The notes: a model not told the origin generated them from the sequence alone. Positions 23,473 through 34,287 are shown, counted from the first letter of the stretch. The stretch is 64,000 nt of DNA from Torymus aiolomorphi (GCA_036365515.1 CM070877.1:12964601-13028600), one strand, 5' to 3'. Numbers and translations are program-made.

Positions 23473-24403
23473 ATTCAACCAACTGCGATGTCGGTTTTCT
23501 TCGCGCTATGAAAAATCTAGCCATCTGAGCCTGCAGATGAGCGACTCTAAGCATATGCGCTGCATCCAGCCGGGTAGTGCTTCATACATGCGTACTTGTA
23601 GAACGTCGCGCCCGCCCGCGGGTTCTACGAATACTATATAACTGTTTTAATTAAGGACGCTCTTGCACGACAATACAGTTTGTGCGCTCAGCGAGAGCAC
23701 AAACTATACCATGCACGTCGTTCTGTCTCTCTCGCTCTCGTGCAGGTCGTCTGCTATTTGTGTTCATAATCATGAATTAAAGAAAATATCTCGAAATTTC
23801 CCACGGCTACGTACAATTTACAAGGTGTGGTTTGAAAGGGGAAGCCTCAATCTTTAAAGCCATATGTTTTTTACTGGTCAAAAATTTGATCCCTTTTCAG
23901 AAATGCTCGATTTAACCTATTTTTTCCCGCCGTCCCATAAGAGTACATATAAAAAATGATAATTTCAAACGTTAATTTCTCAAAATTTTCCACGGTTATA
24001 GGATAAAATAAACATACCACAAGATTCGGTACATCTTGAACTATTGAAAATTTTATATCCCAGTTTGCAAATTTTCATGCAAAAGCGTCCTTAAGCTCAT
24101 GTGATTAATATTTTTAAAAGATCTTGTGTTTGTTCCTAAGTCAGAAAATTTTGAAAAAAAAAAAAAATTTTTGCCTTGATGATGTTGAAAAATTGTAATG
24201 ATAATTAGATATAGGTATAGAGTAATTTTATTTTATGTGAATCAGTCATTATTGGATTTTTTATATTTGAAACTCAATTTGTTAGGATAGTTTTTTTAAA
24301 AATTTGAAACAATTTTACACGTTTTTATACTTTTTTAATAAAATATGCTAAACTTACGACATTTGCATTAAAATATTTCATTTTTTCCTGTACCCGCGTT
24401 ACT
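23473..24403 (-). pseudogene. DDX11 C-terminal pseudogene fragment
   Basis: Minus-strand remains of DDX11 exon 8 (23473-23625; TCTTCGCGC, CAGCCGGGTAG and GCGGGTTCT landmarks), intron 7, and the last bases of exon 7 with its donor (24360-24403). Exon 8 has lost about 100 internal bases, including the helicase motif VI region, and the acceptor AG is altered. A TTAA-flanked MITE (23651-24094) sits in the intron. Comparison with the intact intron (TTTTGATTAGGCTCAG at 36060) shows the empty site. No function is expected. Confidence 0.85.
23651..24094. mobile_element. TTAA-flanked MITE, GGACGCT(C/T)TTGCA termini
   Basis: TTAA at 23651-23654 and 24091-24094. The inner ends GGACGCTCTTGCA and TGCAAAAGCGTCC are inverted repeats. 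The paralogous DDX11 intron lacks it, which fixes the boundaries independently. The TTAA duplication suggests piggyBac-type mobilisation. Confidence 0.85.
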
Positions 24404-24778
24404 TGTAAGCGCTGATGTAAAAATAGCTTGCGTAAAAAACCGACGTTGATGCAGCTTGAGTATAAGGGTGTACATAGGCTATTTCGGTAAATTATTTATT
24501 ACTTTTTATTATTTTACTGTAAATTCAACGCAAAACATTATAATTGTTATTGATCGAAAATAAGATACTGATCGAAAAAGGGTGTCATGACGGTAAGAGT
24601 ATATTATTTTTTTTTCAGAGTAATGAGTGTTGTTATAGATGAAATGGGAGAATGTATTTAAGAAGATTGTAATTAATACAATGAATAATATAACAAACTG
24701 TATTCTATTAGATTGGCAATATAATTGACTCAGTAAATGATAGGTACGTGTTTATTTTAGTATAAAAATCAACTCGAT
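24404..24778. repeat. Diverged copy of nucleoside hydrolase intron 1
   Basis: Collinear with about 8272-8540. Shared landmarks in order: CTTGTAAGCGCTG, TGTAAAAATAGCT, GACGTT, ATACAATGAATAATATAA-like, ATTCTATTA, ATTG(A)CTCA(C/G)TAAA, GATAG(A/G)TACGTG and AAATCAACT. It abuts the DDX11 exon 7 fragment without a gap. Exons 1 and 2 of the hydrolase are not present. Confidence 0.75.
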
Positions 24779-25171
24779 AATAGTACATAACGATACTAGT
24801 GGCATAAGTTGCACTTTACCTAAAGAACGACTTATAACACGTGTATCGTACATTATTTTATAGCACTGACTGCATAAATCCGCCATATAACGCCTATTCG
24901 TGCCATTAGCAGTCCATTATTGTTGCACAGTACAGTATCACCCGAGCGACAGCGATATTTATATATAAATATAAAAATTTATATTTTTTAATAAAAAACA
25001 TTGAGAACCGAAACGCATAAAAATGCTCTACGTGCCCCACTATGGGGCATGCGTGGCACGGGGATGGGGCACGAGTGACACACTATTATAAGAAGCCTCT
25101 TCATGAAATACAAAAATAATTAATTTAAATAAATGTTTTAAAGAAGAGGTATTTATTTATTTTAATGATTA
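24779..25171. other. Short AATAGTACAT element and GC-rich direct motifs
   Basis: 24779-24857 starts AATAGTACATAACGATAC and ends GTATCGTACATTATT, an inverted pair matching the ends of the larger elements at 28642 and 36482. 25030-25080 holds repeated GTGCCCC/GGGGCA(T/C)G(C/A)GTG motifs. No gene is visible. Confidence 0.45.
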
Positions 25172-25312
25172 TACACTGCGAGAAGAATATGTTTATATTT
25201 AAAATGGTATTTTAACTATTAACATGGCATTATAACTATTAACATTTATATTTTAATAGTTTCAATGCCATGTTAAATATAAACATTTTGAGAAAAAATT
25301 TCTCTCAGTGTA
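25172..25312. mobile_element. 141-bp MITE, TACACTGCGAGAAGAA termini
   Basis: Ends TACACTGCGAGAAGAATAT and (inverted) TTTCTCTCAGTGTA. Interior halves share ATGTTTATATTTAA-like sequence. TA at both outer edges suggests a TA target. Same end type as 26634-27627. Confidence 0.75.
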
Positions 25313-26339
25313 TTTTTTTCAATATACTATTTTCTTGTCTTTCATATTTTAAAAAATATTATTCACATAAACTATTTACTAAAATAGCATTTTATAATAC
25401 AAATATTTCAATTTTAATTAATATATTGAATAATAATATTTTTTTTGGACTTATTATTTCTTAATAGTTATTTTTTCACATCACTCTAAAGCTTGGAACT
25501 CATTTACATACGCGCCGCTGTGTGCCACACGTGCCCTATTTATGATAGTTTTTAATTTATTTGTATATATTTGAAAACATTTTTAGAAAAAAACGAAAAG
25601 TTGGGCTTTAAAATTTAAAACTCAAGCTACCAAGTACACTTGGTTTCAATTGGATCTAAAATAATCCCTTGTTTTAGCGGTAGAATAAAAAATGAATACA
25701 TCCTTTTTTTGTTACTCTGAATTTTAACTTTATGAAACAAATAAATACAACATCATTATCATATAACATTCTCAGCATAAAAACTAGAACAGTTTTTTTA
25801 TACATTTTCACGAACGTTTGCTATAAAACGATTATTTACAGCTTTAATATGGGGATGCCAAATTGACCCGCCAGGTTCATCGTACCCCACCTTCCCGTAT
25901 TAATAATTTTATGTTTACCCCTGTTAAAAAAAATCATGACAATCACTTGATGAATCACGCCAAAAAGTCAATTGATTTTCATGTGATTGTCATATGATTA
26001 TCATATGATTGACATATAATTCTCGTGTGACTCTCATGTTCCCAATTTATTAAATATATTAATTAATAAATGAAGCTAATGGCTATTACGGGCAATCGAT
26101 AAAGGATAAGGAAGGTACCTAACTTATCAATTATCGATTTTATTCTTTTTACATGTGTTAACCGCGGTATTATACACGACACGATAATGGTATAATACAT
26201 AGTATAATACCGTCGTGATTTTGCTCCGCGTGTGAAAGTATAATACCTGTATTTTATACTTAAAATTCTAACCTTACCTACGTCCGTAGCGCGCGCGTTC
26301 AAATGACGAGTAAATTTAAGCTAGAACCGGGAGTTACGT
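25313..26339. other. AT-rich intergenic DNA with ATATGATT and GTATAATAC clusters
   Basis: No gene recognised. 25960-26040 repeats (C/T)ATGTGATTGTCATATGATT-like units. 26165-26260 has several GTATTATAC/GTATAATAC palindromes, which recur in greater number at 29735-29870. 26290-26340 is GC-richer and leads into the satellite. Confidence 0.4.
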
Positions 26340-26633
26340 GGACATGCATACAAATTACAAGGTAAAATAATTGTTTAAATAATTATTAACCCTATGCAAG
26401 CGGGGGGTGCGAGTTCTACGCGTATACGAGAACGCGTCAGACGTGTATACATGACAAAATAATTATTTTAATAATTTTTATCCCCAAGCCGGTGAGGGAT
26501 GCGCGTGCCACGCGTATACGGGAGCGCGTCAGATGTGTATATATACCAAAATTACTATTTGAATAATTCATAACTCCAAGTAGGCCGGGGATGCGAGTTC
26601 TACCCGCATACGAGAGCGCTACACACTGAGAGA

Positions 26634-27627
26634 AATGTTGTAGTAAAATTTATTATAAACATAAGAAAAATTACTATATTTTGTAGGAACGGAGGGACAA
26701 ATCGAAATTATAACAATTTTTGCTATGCAACATAGTAATTTTTATGAATGACCTTAAATTTCAAAAAATTAAATTTTTTCTCGTTCTTTCTGTTTTCAGA
26801 ACTATTTTCAGACTCTAATCATACAATATTTAATGTGAAAATAAATTAAAATGAGAAATAAAAATATTTTTTTTTACGAACGTTGGGATCGAACCTGCAA
26901 CCTTCACCGCGGCAATCGGACGCGCTAACCACTTACCCAAATAGGATTCTTGAGTGTAAAATTTTGGAACTTGTACATGTCAAACCATCGATTTCAAGAA
27001 AATTTCAGATAATATTAAATAATGACAATAAATAACTTTGATAACACAAAGAAACTTATCATTAATGTGCATAATATAAAAATAAAATAATTGAAGTAAG
27101 GCTTTGAATGTTTTGTAAACTTAAAAGCAAGACAAAGTGAAATTCCCGTAGAAACATAACCTCAATCAGACACGTGGACGCCTTGATCTGCGCAGAAAGT
27201 ACTAATGTTGTAGCAATTTTTACTATGTTGGATAGCAAACTTTCTTATGGCCTGTAGCAATTTTTGAATGTGGCACTTTTTACTATGTTTATAGTAATTT
27301 TTAATACGCTACAAAATAAAATTTATACGCTACAAAATAAAATTTAAACGCTACAAAATAAAATTTATATTCTATTCTAATAAAAATTAAAAGCATATAT
27401 TTTAAATTTTATTATATCACAGTTTTTGCTATGTGTATAGCAATTTTTCTTTTATTTCGTAATACTTTCTAATCAACAACTGTCATAAAAATTACAAGAA
27501 ATTTTGTAATTATTCATACAATTATAATAAAAATGCAGCATAAAGTGTATTTGTCTCACCCTTCCTATACTTTATAGTAATTTTTATTACAGTTATAATA
27601 AAATTTACTACAACATTTTTCTCAGTG
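26634..27627. mobile_element. 994-bp element, CACTGAGAGAAATGTTGTAG termini
   Basis: The ends are CACTGAGAGAAATGTTGTAG and the inverted equivalent (CTACAACATTTTTCTCAGTG), followed by matching TAAAATTTATTATAA. It interrupts one unit of the 92-bp satellite, which fixes both borders. The interior has repeated TAGCAATTTTT(A/G)CTATG motifs and a minus-strand tRNA-like sequence. No transposase. Confidence 0.85.
26883..26950 (-). other. tRNA-like sequence inside the CACTGAGAG element
   Basis: The minus strand reads TGGGTAAGTGGTTAGCGCG (A-box-like) and GGTTCGATCCC (B box) at tRNA spacing. Only three of five T-stem pairs form and no full acceptor stem exists. Probably a tRNA-derived internal promoter or relic carried by the element, not a working tRNA. 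Confidence 0.5.
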
Positions 27628-28641
27628 CAGACGTGTATACATACCAAAATAATTCTTTTAATAATTCTTAACCCCAAGCAAGCGTGGGTTGCCAGTTCCA
27701 CGCATATACTGAAGCGCGTCAGAAGTTTTTTTATGGGAAAATAATTATTTTCGTCATGTCTGACGCGCTCCCGTATACACGTGGACCTTGCATCCCCCGC
27801 CTGCTTGGGGTTAAGAATTATTTAAAGAATTATTTTGCCATGTATACACGTCTGATGAGCTCCTGTGCACGCGTGAAACTCGCATCCCCCGCCTACTCGG
27901 GGTTAAGATTTATTTATATAGTTATTTTGGTATATACGTCTGACGTGCTCCCGTATACACGAGGAACTCGAATTCCCCGCCTACTTGGGTTAAGAATTAT
28001 TCAAATAGTTATTTTGCGATGTATACACGTCTGACGCGCTCCCGTATATACGTGGCACTCACATGCCCCACCTGGCGTAAAGAATTACTTAAATAATTAT
28101 TTTGCCAGGTATACGCGTCTAACGCGTTCCCGTATACACGTAGAACTCGCATCCCCCACCTGCTTGGGATTAAGAATTATTTGAATAATTACTTTGCCAT
28201 ATATACACGTCTGACGCGCTCCCGTATACACGTGGAACTCGTATCCCCCGCCTACTTGGGTTTAAGAGGTATTCAAATAATTATTTTGGCATACATACAC
28301 ATCCGACACGCTCCCGTATACGCGTGAAACTCTCATCCCCCGCCTACTTGGGATTTATAATTACTTTCAATAATTATTTTGCCTGTATGCTCGTCTGACG
28401 CTCTGCCGTATACGTGTGGAACTCGGATCCCCGCCTACTCGGGGTTAAGAATTATTCAAATAGTTCTTTTGCCATGTATACACGCCTGACGCACTCCCGT
28501 ATACACGTGGCACTCGCATCCCCCGCATGCTTGGCGTTAAGAATTATTTAAATAATTATTTGGCCAGGTATACACGTCTGACACGCTCCCGTATACACGT
28601 GGAACTCGCATCCCCCGCCTGCTTCGTGTTAAGAATTACTT

Positions 28642-28992
28642 AATAGTACATTACGATACGTGTGCCTTAAGTAGCCCATTATTGCACGGCGTGAAGTTAG
28701 GGCTCGAGCGCAGCGAGGGTCCTATCACGCCGTGTAATGGACTACTTAAGACTCTAGTATCGTACAATATTTTTTGAAACTCCGTGCGAGAAGTTCGATT
28801 TCTTGCACGCTGCGTTAAACGATGCGTGCAAAAATCTCACTTCTCGCACGTCGTGTCAAAAAATACGGTTCGACACTTGTGTGAGAAGTTGATTTTCTCC
28901 TCGTGTGACCTTTTCACCCTCGCTTCGCTCGGGTGCAAACAGTCACACGAGGGAAAAATCAAATCCTCGCACTAGTATCGAAATGTACTATT
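28642..28992. mobile_element. Palindromic element, AATAGTACATTACGATAC ends
   Basis: Ends AATAGTACATT and AATGTACTATT are inverted, each followed by a CGATAC-type segment. Inside are two foldback halves around CTCGAGCGCAGCGAGGG and CCCTCGCTTCGCTCGGG, plus repeated GCGAGAAGTT/CACTTCTCGC. It splits a satellite unit. Related elements lie at 36482-36706 (DDX11 intron) and, much shortened, at 24779. Confidence 0.75.
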
Positions 28993-29169
28993 ATAGCACA
29001 GCCTAACCTAAGCCCGCTGTCACGCCTATCCGTGCGCTAAGCAGTCCTTTTTTGCATCGTGAGGTTAGCGCACGAGCGTAGCGAGTGCGATATACACGGT
29101 GCAATAATGGGCTACTTATCGCACGGATAGGCGTGACTTAAGTGCGGGCTTAGGTCACACTGTGCTATA
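28993..29169. mobile_element. Second palindromic element, TATAGCACAG ends
   Basis: Abuts the previous element. The termini TATAGCACAG(C) and CTGTGCTATA fold together with long arms (CCTAAGCCCGC, CACGCCTATCCGTGCG and complements) around a centre containing GCACGAGCGTAGCGAGTGCG. Shares the GAGCGNAGCGAG core with its neighbour. Confidence 0.75.
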
Positions 29170-29400
29170 AATAATTATTCTGGCATGTATACACATCTGA
29201 CACGCTCCCGTATACGCGTGGAACTCGCATCCCCGGCGACTTGTGGGTGAGAATTATTTAAATAATCGTGTTGCACGTCTTCGGAATTTTGATACATGCA
29301 TGGACCTCCTATCCCACGGTTACTTGGATTTAATAATTATTTAAATAATAGTGTCGTAAGTCTACGTCACTTCCTTTTTATATGCGTGGCCATTGTCCCC

Positions 29401-30063
29401 CCCGTTTTTTTTCATCCCATACGCATGTAAAATAAGAATAATGCATTTTTCTAAAAAGTGAATATTTTATGCATTATTTAATTTTTGTCAAAGTATCATG
29501 CAGGAGACACGGTTCTAAAAATATTTAATTAGTCATTTTTTATTTAATAATTAAGTTTTGAATTTTTAATTAAAACTCGTTTAATTAAGAATTAAAAATG
29601 CAATCTCAAATTAACCGCTTGTTTAAGGAAAGATTAAAAATTTAATTCTTAATTAAACGAGTTTTAATTATGGATTCAAAATTCAATTCTTATGAGAATT
29701 TTTGAGTATTGTACCTCACAGATGATATCGTACACAGTAGTATACTACCAGTATAATACTCTGATATGAGGCATTTTCGGTATAATACCATTTGTAGTAT
29801 AATACCGCAGTTTATGACAAATTTGGAGTATTATACTGATTTTGGTATTATACGGTATGAAACCTGTTCACCGTGTCGTAAAACCAACCCTGCATGTGTA
29901 TACTTACACATCTCTAATTATTCTAAGCTATTAGAGTAAAGCAGTCAAGGATATTAATGCACAATTATTTTAATAATTTTAAAGTGCAGTCAAGAATTTT
30001 TTAAAGGATGAGGAAAGGAAAGGTAAAGGTATAGGATGAAAAAATGAGAACGAAAAAAATAAC
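29401..30063. other. AT-rich DNA with a hairpin and GTATAATAC cluster
   Basis: 29555-29703 is an inverted repeat (TTTGAATTTTTAATTAAAAC and its mirror). 29735-29870 has at least seven GTATAATAC/GTATTATAC palindromes in about 135 bases, ending at CACCGTGTCGTA; a smaller cluster occurs at 26165-26260 next to ACACGACACG. No gene. Confidence 0.5.
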
Positions 30064-30135
30064 GGCCCAGGTCGGGATCGAACCGACAACCTTCTGCATA
30101 CCGGGCAGCTACGCTACCATTTGCGCCACTGGGAT
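30064..30135 (-). tRNA. Degenerate tRNA-like gene (possible Thr anticodon)
   Basis: On the minus strand it folds nearly as a tRNA. Acceptor stem five of seven pairs (CCCAG/CTGGG), D arm GCGC...GCGT, anticodon arm CTGC...GCAG with loop CCGGTAT, T arm GTCGG TTCGATC CCGAC (perfect). The loop would give GGT, but position 33 is C rather than U, and the first two acceptor pairs fail. The flanks share ATTTTTTT and TTCTCATTTT with the tRNA-like copy at 26.9 kb. More likely a tRNA-derived repeat than a decoding tRNA. Confidence 0.4.
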
Positions 30136-30990
30136 GACGATTCTATTAGGACCCTAGCCGGTTCTTAATCGTTCTCAATTTTTTATTTCCCCAAAACCCC
30201 CCCGTCTGCGTTATTAAGCCAAAGCAGACAATGTTAATTTATCAATTGAAGCTAATGCCCGAATATTTTTCAAATAATAAATATATATTCAAATAATTTT
30301 GTATAATTAGTCAATAGAAGATTAGGAAAATAAAATCAAGGGAAATGATTTATTTAAATCTACTGTAATACAGAATTCAGGAGCGACCGGTCTTAAATAC
30401 CAAGATAAAGGATTTAAAGGAAACAAATGCCATAAAAGGCTTAAAGGTTAAAGGAAATATCCAAAACAGACAGGTAAAAGCAGAATAAGTCAAGTCATCA
30501 TAAAGACCATCCAACAAAACAAAATTTTTATACATTGAAAAAGAAAGAAAGCTCACGGTTTTTGACATGAGCTTTCACGGCTCGAGCCCAGTTGCGGACT
30601 CCAACAAGCAGATGAAACGTCAGAATGGAAAAGGACAATGAAGAGGGTAGATACACATAAAAGTCTTTTTTTTTTTTTTTTTTGTTTTATTCGAAAATAT
30701 TCAAAAAGCTATAACTAAGGAAAGAGGCCTCATTTTTATAAAAAATTGTTCATTTTAGACATCAAATGAACAAAAGGCCCATTCACAACAACCCCGAGAC
30801 CGTGTCTCATTATTTGTCATGAAGAAGTGCCTCCTACAGTTTTAGCCAAATCCAGGACCCGCATACCTGATCATCTTCTTGTTAGTATTAGGAATGCGGT
30901 ATAAAAAATCGGAAAGCCCAGCGATACAGTTTTCAATAGTTATACTAATACTTAAAGACGCACTATTTTACCGGTTTCTTCGCGCGGTCG
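30136..30990. other. Intergenic DNA, no gene recognised
   Basis: Contains a poly-T run (30668-30683), a GC-richer stretch at 30570-30640 and another at 30780-30870 without a convincing frame or splice signals. Confidence 0.4.
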
Positions 30991-31400
30991 TATGCGAGAG
31001 CGAGAGTATATCGACGGCTGAGCGGAACAAGGTCGTATCTCAGCGCGCGGACGAAGAACGTCATATCTCACCGCGCGGATGAAGAACATCGTATCTCACC
31101 GCGCGGATGAAAAACATCGTATCTCACCGCGCGGATGAAGAACGTCATATCTCGGCGTATACTGGCCGTGTACTGGCCACAAGAGCGCCGAGATATGACG
31201 TTCTTCATCCGCGCTGTGAGATACGATGTTCTTCATCCGCGTGGTGAGATATGAGGTTCTTCATCCGCGCGGTGAGATGCGAGGTTCTTCATCCGCGCGG
31301 TGAGATACGATGTTCTTCATTCGCGCGATGAGATACGACATTCTTCGTCCGAGCGGTGAGATACGACTTTGTTCCGCTCAGCCGTCGATATTTAGTAGAG
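30991..31400. repeat. 29-bp minisatellite arranged as a palindrome
   Basis: The unit is CACCGCGCGGATGAAGAACA followed by TCGTATCT. About four to five units on the left (31030-31160) face six inverted units on the right (31186-31375) across a short spacer (TATACTGGCCGTGTACTGGCC). Outside them, a shared arm with ATCGACGGCTGAGCGGAACA also mirrors (31009 and 31371). The unit core CGCGCGG...CCGCGCG makes each repeat partly self-complementary. Confidence 0.85.
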
Positions 31401-31537
31401 CACGCAAAGAGAGCGAAGAGACGAGAGAAAGAGGACTTGAGACGGCGCGGAGTAGGGGTATAGTTCGTTGCAAGAGTGTCTCTCGCCTGAAAGAAAACAA
31501 TGCAGCAAGTAGGCTCTGACAAGCGCTCTAGCGCCTA

Positions 31538-32167
31538 ATAGTGTAGGAGCCAGAGGGGGTTCCCGTAGCCTTTTCAAAAGGCAAGCTGACACCAAGTGTT
31601 TTTTATGTATTTTTTCATGCTGAATCCGAATTTTCATGGTGGATTGTTGAAAAAATCCGTCTTTATTTGTTATAAATAATTTATTGCAAAAATATTAAAT
31701 TTTCGACTTTTTTAGAATAAAAAAGATACTATCGTATTCTTCAGGTCATTTTAAAGGAAAAAGTCTCTTACAAGTTTTGCGTAAAAGTGCATCCCAAAGC
31801 CGTAAACAATTCTCAAAGTTTGAAAAAACGCCCTGATGTCGGGTGCCGTCGCCGCCAAATTGTACGCACGCGCTCATTTTCTTAAACTTTGAGAATTTTT
31901 TGCGGCTTTGGAATGCACTTTCACGAAAAACTTGTAGGAAACTCTTTTGTTTAAAGTGACCTGAAGAATACGATAGTATTTTTTTTATTACAAAAAAGTC
32001 GAAAATTTAATATTTTTGCAATAAATTGCTTATAACAAATAAAGACGGATTTTTTCAACAATCCACCATCGAAATTCGGATTCAGCATGAAAAAATACGT
32101 AAAAAAACACTTGGTGTCAGCTTGCCTTTTGAAAAGGCTACGGGAACCTCCCTGGCTCCTACACTAT
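31538..32167. mobile_element. 630-bp hairpin MITE, ATAGTGTAGGAGCCAG termini
   Basis: Near-perfect foldback: CTTTTCAAAAGGCAAGCTGA, CACCAAGTG, AAAATCCGTCTTTATTTG and TCTTCAGGTCA on the left all have mirrors on the right, centred near 31855. Ends ATAGTGTAGGAGCCAG and complement. Non-coding. Confidence 0.85.
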
Positions 32168-32679
32168 AAAATTTTACCTAAGACTATCCATCGGTGAACA
32201 TCCGTTATGCCTGGTTTTTTTATCTACTTGCAATTGTTTAATATTTATAAATAAGTATAACTTTAATTATCGTAGCGTCCGCTATACAGTGAATCTCAAT
32301 ACACAATGAACTTAGTATTTCTAGTGAATTAGAAGTCCTATACACGCCGCCTTGTTCTCAAACTGACATACTTACGTTACACTTATTTGCACTTTAAGTT
32401 ACATCCCCCATCCCCTTCTGATTATTCGCACCTTTGACAAGGTTCTTTATATTATAATTATATTATAAGCCTTGAAAAGACTGATTTCTCTTTCTTCATA
32501 AAAACATTCGCACTGATTGAGATCAATGCACATTTTCTAACATTACATAGCACTTTTAAAAATTCATACTATATCGATTCTTATTTAAACTTTTATCATT
32601 ATCCTTACGTAAAAACCATCCTCTAACATCCTGAACCATTATTTTTACAGCAAACTTATTGAGGCAAACGGGCTAGAAA

Positions 32680-33953
32680 ATGTCGGACGAAACTCTCTTG
32701 TCCAGTCGCACTAGCCACATCTGGAATATCCCGCGGTTCAGCACCTTCTTCCGGCAGAATATGAAGTGCCACAAGGATGTGCGCAAGCATTACTGGGACG
32801 ACGTCTCACTTATGGATAATTTCATATTATCCGAGCAGATCTATGCCGTCACAGACAAGAATCTCGATCTGCACTTGGGGATATCGCGCACGGACAACGA
32901 CCTGACAACCGCCGTCTTCATTAATTCATCGGAAGACTATCCGCTATTCACACGATTGGAGTTCGCCGTGATGAAGAGAGAACCGGAAGAAGAGGTCGAG
33001 ACAATACAGACCTTAGATATGGTGTACGAGACAGGCACAAATACAGCCAGGCTGCAGTTGATGAAGAGATGGACCGCGTTGAACTACATTAACAACTGGC
33101 TATGGTGTGACACGCTCACACTGAAGATCACAGCGAGCGCGAGGTTCCTCGCGGAGAATTCCAAACTCCAGGACCCCGAGAATAACTGCAATATGGTCAA
33201 GGATGTGGCTACGTTGCTGGACACAGGAAGGCTCAGTGATATAATCATCAAGGCGTCCGACAGCGTCGAGTTCAAGGTGCACAAGGCCATCCTCACTAGT
33301 CACAGCAAGTACTTCGAGTCCATGTTCAACCACGAAAACATCTCGGAAACCCAGTAGAACTTGATTGAAATTGTCGATTTCAAGGGCAACATTGTGCGTG
33401 AGATGCTACGCTATCTCTACACCGACGAAGTGCAGTTGGATGACTGTGCCCTCGAGCTCCTGGCCCTGTCCGACAAGTGCAATTGAAGAAGCTGCACGGC
33501 AAGTGCGAGAACGTTCTGGCTCGGAGCCTCACTTCTGGCAACGCTCTAGACGTTCTGCGCATCGCCGAGATGAAGAACGCTAAGAATCTAGTTACGAAAA
33601 CTCGCAAGTTCATCGTAAGGTACGGCAAACGGGTTATGTCAGGTGACAAGACTAAACTTGGCAATATGTTGAAGAATCTCGATTTTGAATCACTGAGCGA
33701 GATCGTCAGGGGGATCGCGGACCTACCGACGAAGAAGCCCAAGGGCGTTAGTAGGAGGAATTATGATGCTACAGTCGAGTTTGTGACTAACTTCAATACG
33801 CTGGAGCATCGCAGGAGCATTTGGATCAATCACAGCGGAGGTATAAATCCGTTCCCTGGGAGATCTACGAGGACAGTCTGGTTGACGGGGCGAAGCCCCA
33901 GGATGGAGGACGTCCGGGTTGACGTGGAAGCCTGGTTACATAATCACTCCTGA
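32680..33953 (+). pseudogene. Second TDPOZ-like MATH/BTB copy, inactivated
   Basis: It has an ATG (MSDETLLSSRTSHIWNI) preceded by an in-frame TAG and an acceptor-like TTTTTACAG, so the ancestral gene probably had a non-coding first exon. MATH region, then BTB start (RLSDIIIKASDSVEFKVHKA). At 33355-33357 a CAG codon of the sister copy is TAG. At about 33483 one base is missing (GTGCAATTGAAG against TACAACATGAAG), shifting frame; after it the sequence reads KKLHGKCENVLARSL to the natural end at 33953. A product stopping at 33357 would hold a MATH region and half a BTB fold. Two separate disabling changes favour a pseudogene; a short MATH-only protein cannot be excluded. Confidence 0.85.
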
Positions 33954-34287
33954 ATGTACTCACGTGTGTGTTAAGTGTACCATAGTAACGTTAAATTTAT
34001 GGCGAAGGTCACCCATCCGCATATTAGAACGGTGTCGAATGCTGCTCAACTTGGATATTGATAAGTAATTGTGATATGTAAAACACTGTTTGGCAAACAA
34101 TAAGAAAATCGTGTCTTTCGCTCCGCATCGGGTACTAGGTTTATCAGTATAAATACAGAAGATTCTATCTCGAATGCACAGTGATACATCGGCTTTATAT
34201 CAAAGTTAATATATATACATGCAATGATAAATTTTACTAGAAGGGTGGGAAACTTCCCTCTAATGATGAATTTAGGATTAATATAGG
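33954..34287. other. 3' flank of the second MATH/BTB copy
   Basis: To about 34080 it matches the flank of the first copy. The remainder is unique here and has no recognisable gene. Confidence 0.5.

Larger units (their letters stand above)
20650..24403. repeat. Segmental duplicate of 32.31-36.75 kb (TDPOZ + DDX11 tail)
   Basis: Same order and orientation as the right-hand block: CTGACATAC/ATCCCCCA(A/T)CCCC leader, MATH/BTB gene, shared 3' flank (GTTAAATTTATGG, GATAAGTAATTGTG), ATTATTGATCACAT segment, DDX11 exon 8, intron 7 and the end of exon 7. Similarity stops at about 24403 inside exon 7, where the sequence switches to a copy of the nucleoside hydrolase intron. The DDX11 part is broken here and intact at 35.8 kb, so this block is the derived copy for that segment. 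Confidence 0.85.
26340..29400. repeat. 92-bp satellite, inverted array with insertions
   Basis: Each unit carries an AAATAATTATTTAAATAATT-like AT core, then CCCCAAG(C/T)AGGCGGGGGAT, GCGAGTTCCACGCGTATAC and GGGAGCGCGTCAGACG. About three units run forward (26340-26633), one to two more follow the MITE (27628-27745), then the array flips at about 27750. Some ten units run in reverse to 28640, with a final group at 29170-29400. The same unit, also inverted about a centre, recurs at 61.9-62.9 kb. CGCGTATACG near the middle of each unit is itself palindromic. Confidence 0.85.

Noticed and set aside
24779..24857. Continuation of the nucleoside hydrolase intron duplicate
   Set aside because: The sequence switches to inverted AATAGTACAT/ATGTACGATAC-type ends; collinearity with 8540 onward is not convincing.
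26340..29400. CRISPR-like regular repeat array
   Set aside because: The spacers are part of the repeat unit, the array is inverted and eukaryotic genes surround it.
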